This document shows positions 50,343 through 52,202 of a stretch of DNA of 52,202 nt, one piece after another (positions within the stretch are counted from its first letter, which is position 1; every line of letters starts with the position of its first letter). Position numbers and translations under genes: made by a program. The stretch lies in contig JAJRXD010000040.1 in NCBI GenBank assembly GCA_024276465.1, forward strand, positions 1 through 52,202, given 5' to 3'. The notes under the pieces were generated by a model. The model was not told where the DNA came from and made no database searches. It saw only the letters and a list, made by a program, of their open reading frames with translations. Origin of the DNA: Deltaproteobacteria bacterium. GTDB lineage: Bacteria; Desulfobacterota; WTBG01; CAIYCZ01; CAIRTM01.

Positions 50343-50806
50343 CTGTATTTCTCCAGTACAGATACAACCTGATCCTGTGAAACACCGGCATAGGTATCAT
50401 CGTTCACTTTAACTACCGGAGCCAGCGCACAGCACCCAAGACAGCGTACCTTGTGCAGGCTGAATTTCCGGTCCCCGGTGGTTTCCCCGGGTTTGATCTT
50501 CAACTGCCTTGATATGCGCCCTGCAATGTTATCAGCACCTTTAATATGGCATGCTGTGCCAAGACACACGTGGACACGGTTGCGGCCCAGTGGCGTAAGG
50601 CTGAATGCGCTGTAAAAGGTCGCAACTGAAAAAGCCCGGCTTACAGGAATTTCCAGCTTCTCACTCACATATCTGATCGCATCTTCAGACAAATAGCCCT
50701 GCTGTTCCTGAACGTCCTGAAAAATGGAAACAACTGCATTTTCTCCGGGTTTATGCTTTTTTATCAGTTTGTCGATAATCGTTTTTGTCCCTTCGTCCAC
50801 CACCAA
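50339..50806 (-). CDS. NuoE/HndA-like [2Fe-2S] subunit, set 2
   Basis: A 155-residue thioredoxin-fold subunit. VVSIFQDVQEQQGYLSEDAIRYVSEKL and VSRAFSVATFYSAFSL are NuoE-like, and the cluster ligands are CLGTAC and CLGCC (about 81, 86, 121, 125). It forms the electron-input pair with NuoF set 2, whose start lies inside its stop. It follows the PorB-like gene by 60 bp on the same strand, suggesting that PorB-like, NuoEFG set 2 and the oxidases form one unit. Confidence 0.9.
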   Translation of the reverse strand: MVVDEGTKTIIDKLIKKHKPGENAVVSIFQDVQEQQGYLSEDAIRYVSEKLEIPVSRAFSVATFYSAFSLTPLGRNRVHVCLGTACHIKGADNIAGRISRQLKIKPGETTGDRKFSLHKVRCLGCCALAPVVKVNDDTYAGVSQDQVVSVLEKYR

Positions 50807-50866
50807 ACACCTCTCTTAATTGAACTTTCACCCGATACGTCGGGGCTAAAGGAAAAACAAAAAACA

Positions 50867-51694
50867 TCACTGTGTTGTGTTTTTGTCCACAGCATCCTGA
50901 ACCTTTTTTACTTCATCAGGACTTAACATAACAAATGAAGGCTGAAGCTTCATATATTCACTCACACGCGGAACAGATTGAGCGGAGACCGTTATACGAA
51001 ATGATCCATGTTCTATTTGATACAGCGGGAAAAACCCTGTTTCAACAGCAAGCCTTCCGGAATTCAGACTTTGTGCCGGGTCATAAGAACACCCGGTCGG
51101 ACAGGGCACAAAAACAGCTAAAAAGCTTATGCCCCGGCAGTCCAGCGTCTTTTTAACTTTATCAACAAGGTCAAACGGGTGTGAAGGACATGCGGTTGCC
51201 ATAAAATCAGGACTAATGGCTTTAGCTCTGTCTATCAGATTTTTCATATCATGCAGTCTCCGGATAAAACTTTTTGTGCCATCCGGATGGTATCCGTTTA
51301 ACGGGACTTCTCTGTGGCGTTCTATTCCCGCTTCATTGAACAGGCAGATATAGATAAAGGATTTTCCCTGTTTCTTTGCCTCGGTCAACATCCTGATACC
51401 ATCATCAAACGATCCCGATTCCCCTGCCATGGCAAATATCTTCTTTGCGTCAAGCTTCAGGGAAGTCCCTCCTGGTTTCTTTGCCTGGGTCAGTTCCCAC
51501 TGTTTATAGGGGAACGCTGATGTATGCATCTCGACATTTGATATGCCGTACGGATACCGTCTGTGATCCTCCACAGCCTTTCCGATAATTCTGATTGCAG
51601 CTGCCTGCCCGCAACCCGGACACGAACGGTTTTCAGGAGAAAACAGCTCTGTTTCTGGCAACAGTTTTGGAACAAATACTGAGTAACGATCCAT
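50867..51694 (-). CDS. PorB-like 2-oxoacid:ferredoxin oxidoreductase beta subunit, altered TPP site
   Basis: A 275-residue protein with the PorB frame: N-terminal CPGCG (Cys25, Cys28), FIYICLFNEAGIE, ATACPSHPFDLVDKVKKTL and VPCPTGCSYDP near the end. The thiamine-pyrophosphate motif, normally GDGG-x-DIG, reads AGESGSFDDG (90-99), losing the metal-binding Asp. The usual DNEAYMNTG becomes FNEAGIERH. The conserved TGC cluster ligand region reads MHTSAFPYK, so a [4Fe-4S] ligand is also missing. It may have altered or no TPP chemistry. A PorD-like ferredoxin precedes it; alpha and gamma subunits are not in the window and may lie beyond the right edge. Confidence 0.82.
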   Translation of the reverse strand: MDRYSVFVPKLLPETELFSPENRSCPGCGQAAAIRIIGKAVEDHRRYPYGISNVEMHTSAFPYKQWELTQAKKPGGTSLKLDAKKIFAMAGESGSFDDGIRMLTEAKKQGKSFIYICLFNEAGIERHREVPLNGYHPDGTKSFIRRLHDMKNLIDRAKAISPDFMATACPSHPFDLVDKVKKTLDCRGISFLAVFVPCPTGCSYDPAQSLNSGRLAVETGFFPLYQIEHGSFRITVSAQSVPRVSEYMKLQPSFVMLSPDEVKKVQDAVDKNTTQ

Positions 51695-51730
51695 TAATCC
51701 TATCCCCGGATAATTTTACAGCTTTTCAGC

Positions 51731-52009
51731 TTACTTTTTTTCAGGACTCATGGTAATAGCTTCATTTATACATGCTTCTGAACATATACCACAACCTTTG
51801 CACCTGTCCGGATTGGCATCATAAAAACCTTCGTCAACCTGAATAATGGCTGCATCAGGACAGCTTAAAGAACAAACGCCGCACTTAAAACACCTGTCCG
51901 TGTTCCAGACAGGTTTTGCAGCCCTCCATTCAAGAGCACAAAAAGTTTCCCTCCTCAGGCAACCGCCTATGTCATAACTTTTAACTGTTTTTGCTATTAT
52001 CCTTTTCAC
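51731..52009 (-). CDS. PorD-like delta subunit / 2[4Fe-4S] ferredoxin
   Basis: A 92-residue protein with the delta-subunit layout: an N-terminal arm containing ALEWRAAKPVWN (compare SWRTxRPV in PorD), then CFKCGVCSLSCP and CKGCGICSEACI. The last motif ends in isoleucine rather than proline. It would carry electrons out of an oxidoreductase formed with the PorB-like protein 36 bp downstream. Context suggests that its real partner could be the NuoEFG module. Confidence 0.87.
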   Translation of the reverse strand: MKRIIAKTVKSYDIGGCLRRETFCALEWRAAKPVWNTDRCFKCGVCSLSCPDAAIIQVDEGFYDANPDRCKGCGICSEACINEAITMSPEKK

Positions 52010-52063
52010 TGTATCAATTATAAAAAAGTTTAACCATTTTTAACTCATTGTATCTTCAATCTT

Positions 52064-52202
52064 TTATTTACCTACGATATATTCGCCTTCAAAGAACATG
52101 GACTCAATATGAATGCCTTTTACTCCTGCATAACCAGGATAAACCTCTCCGCAGATCTCCACCTCCCGGCCAACCAGGGGCACCAGAGTTGACCACGTGA
52201 AC
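52064..52202 (-). CDS. C-terminal end of an unidentified protein (cut by right edge)
   Basis: The minus strand is open from the right edge to TAA 52066-52064, giving 45 residues. Visible text includes STLVPLVGREVEICGEVYPG and FFEGEYIVGK, a small beta-rich pattern. No family is recognisable. It lies 54 bp before the PorD-like gene and is presumably in the same operon; a porG or porA product would be expected there, but the sequence does not show it. Confidence 0.55.
   Translation of the reverse strand, partial: FTWSTLVPLVGREVEICGEVYPGYAGVKGIHIESMFFEGEYIVGK

Overview
The window most resembles a strictly anaerobic member of the Desulfobacterota (Desulfobacterales-like). The basis is gene content, not a marker gene: 2[4Fe-4S] ferredoxins, HndABC/NuoEFG-type flavin modules, GlcD/HdrD-type oxidoreductases, a CoA-disulfide reductase, helical-sensor chemoreceptors and two-CW proteins, on an AT-leaning background. 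No rRNA, tRNA, IS transposase or CRISPR array was seen.

Layout. 0-8 kb: a chemoreceptor (cut by the left edge) with cheW, a YdcF/ElyC-type gene, a CoA-disulfide reductase-rhodanese fusion, a royal-jelly-like propeller lipoprotein, a frameshifted glycogen phosphorylase and a two-CW protein. 8.2-9.0 kb: a metal-type ArsR regulator with a clear promoter and operator, then an unlisted 33-residue CxCGC peptide with an exceptionally long Shine-Dalgarno. 9.0-12.2 kb: a G+C-richer, fully overlapping five-gene operon: ArsR, membrane-anchored OB-fold protein, MerF-like membrane protein, SAM methyltransferase, and a single protein fusing an HgcA-like corrinoid domain to an HgcB-like ferredoxin. This is the most striking locus. 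13-29.7 kb: two complete HME-RND metal efflux systems. One is CusCBA-like with its pump split into two overlapping genes. The other is CzcA-like with the outer-membrane channel fused to the pump. Each ends with a PII-like gene, and three paralogous small 'CFG-DGH' exported proteins punctuate the region. An ArnT-like glycosyltransferase and an ICMT-like methyltransferase follow. 29.8-32 kb: an overlapping minus-strand operon of a 48-residue CxxC membrane peptide, NapH-like membrane ferredoxin, FGE/SUMF1-domain protein and TlpA-like thioredoxin. 32-35 kb: a second chemoreceptor, DUF3795 and MarR genes.

35.5-52.2 kb: a minus-strand redox island ending in a strong terminator. In transcription order it holds PorD- and PorB-like proteins, NuoE-F-G set 2, FAD oxidase A, HdrD/GlcF-like protein, FAD oxidase B, a 121-bp repeat element, ferredoxin plus GGR-type flavoprotein, an internal promoter, NuoE-F-G set 1, ferredoxin plus a second GGR-type flavoprotein, and an atypical SDR. 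Set 1 NuoF and the PorB-like protein have lost key cofactor residues. I infer a flavin/ferredoxin electron-confurcation or bifurcation apparatus serving an unknown oxidation or C=C reduction; no substrate can be read from the sequence.
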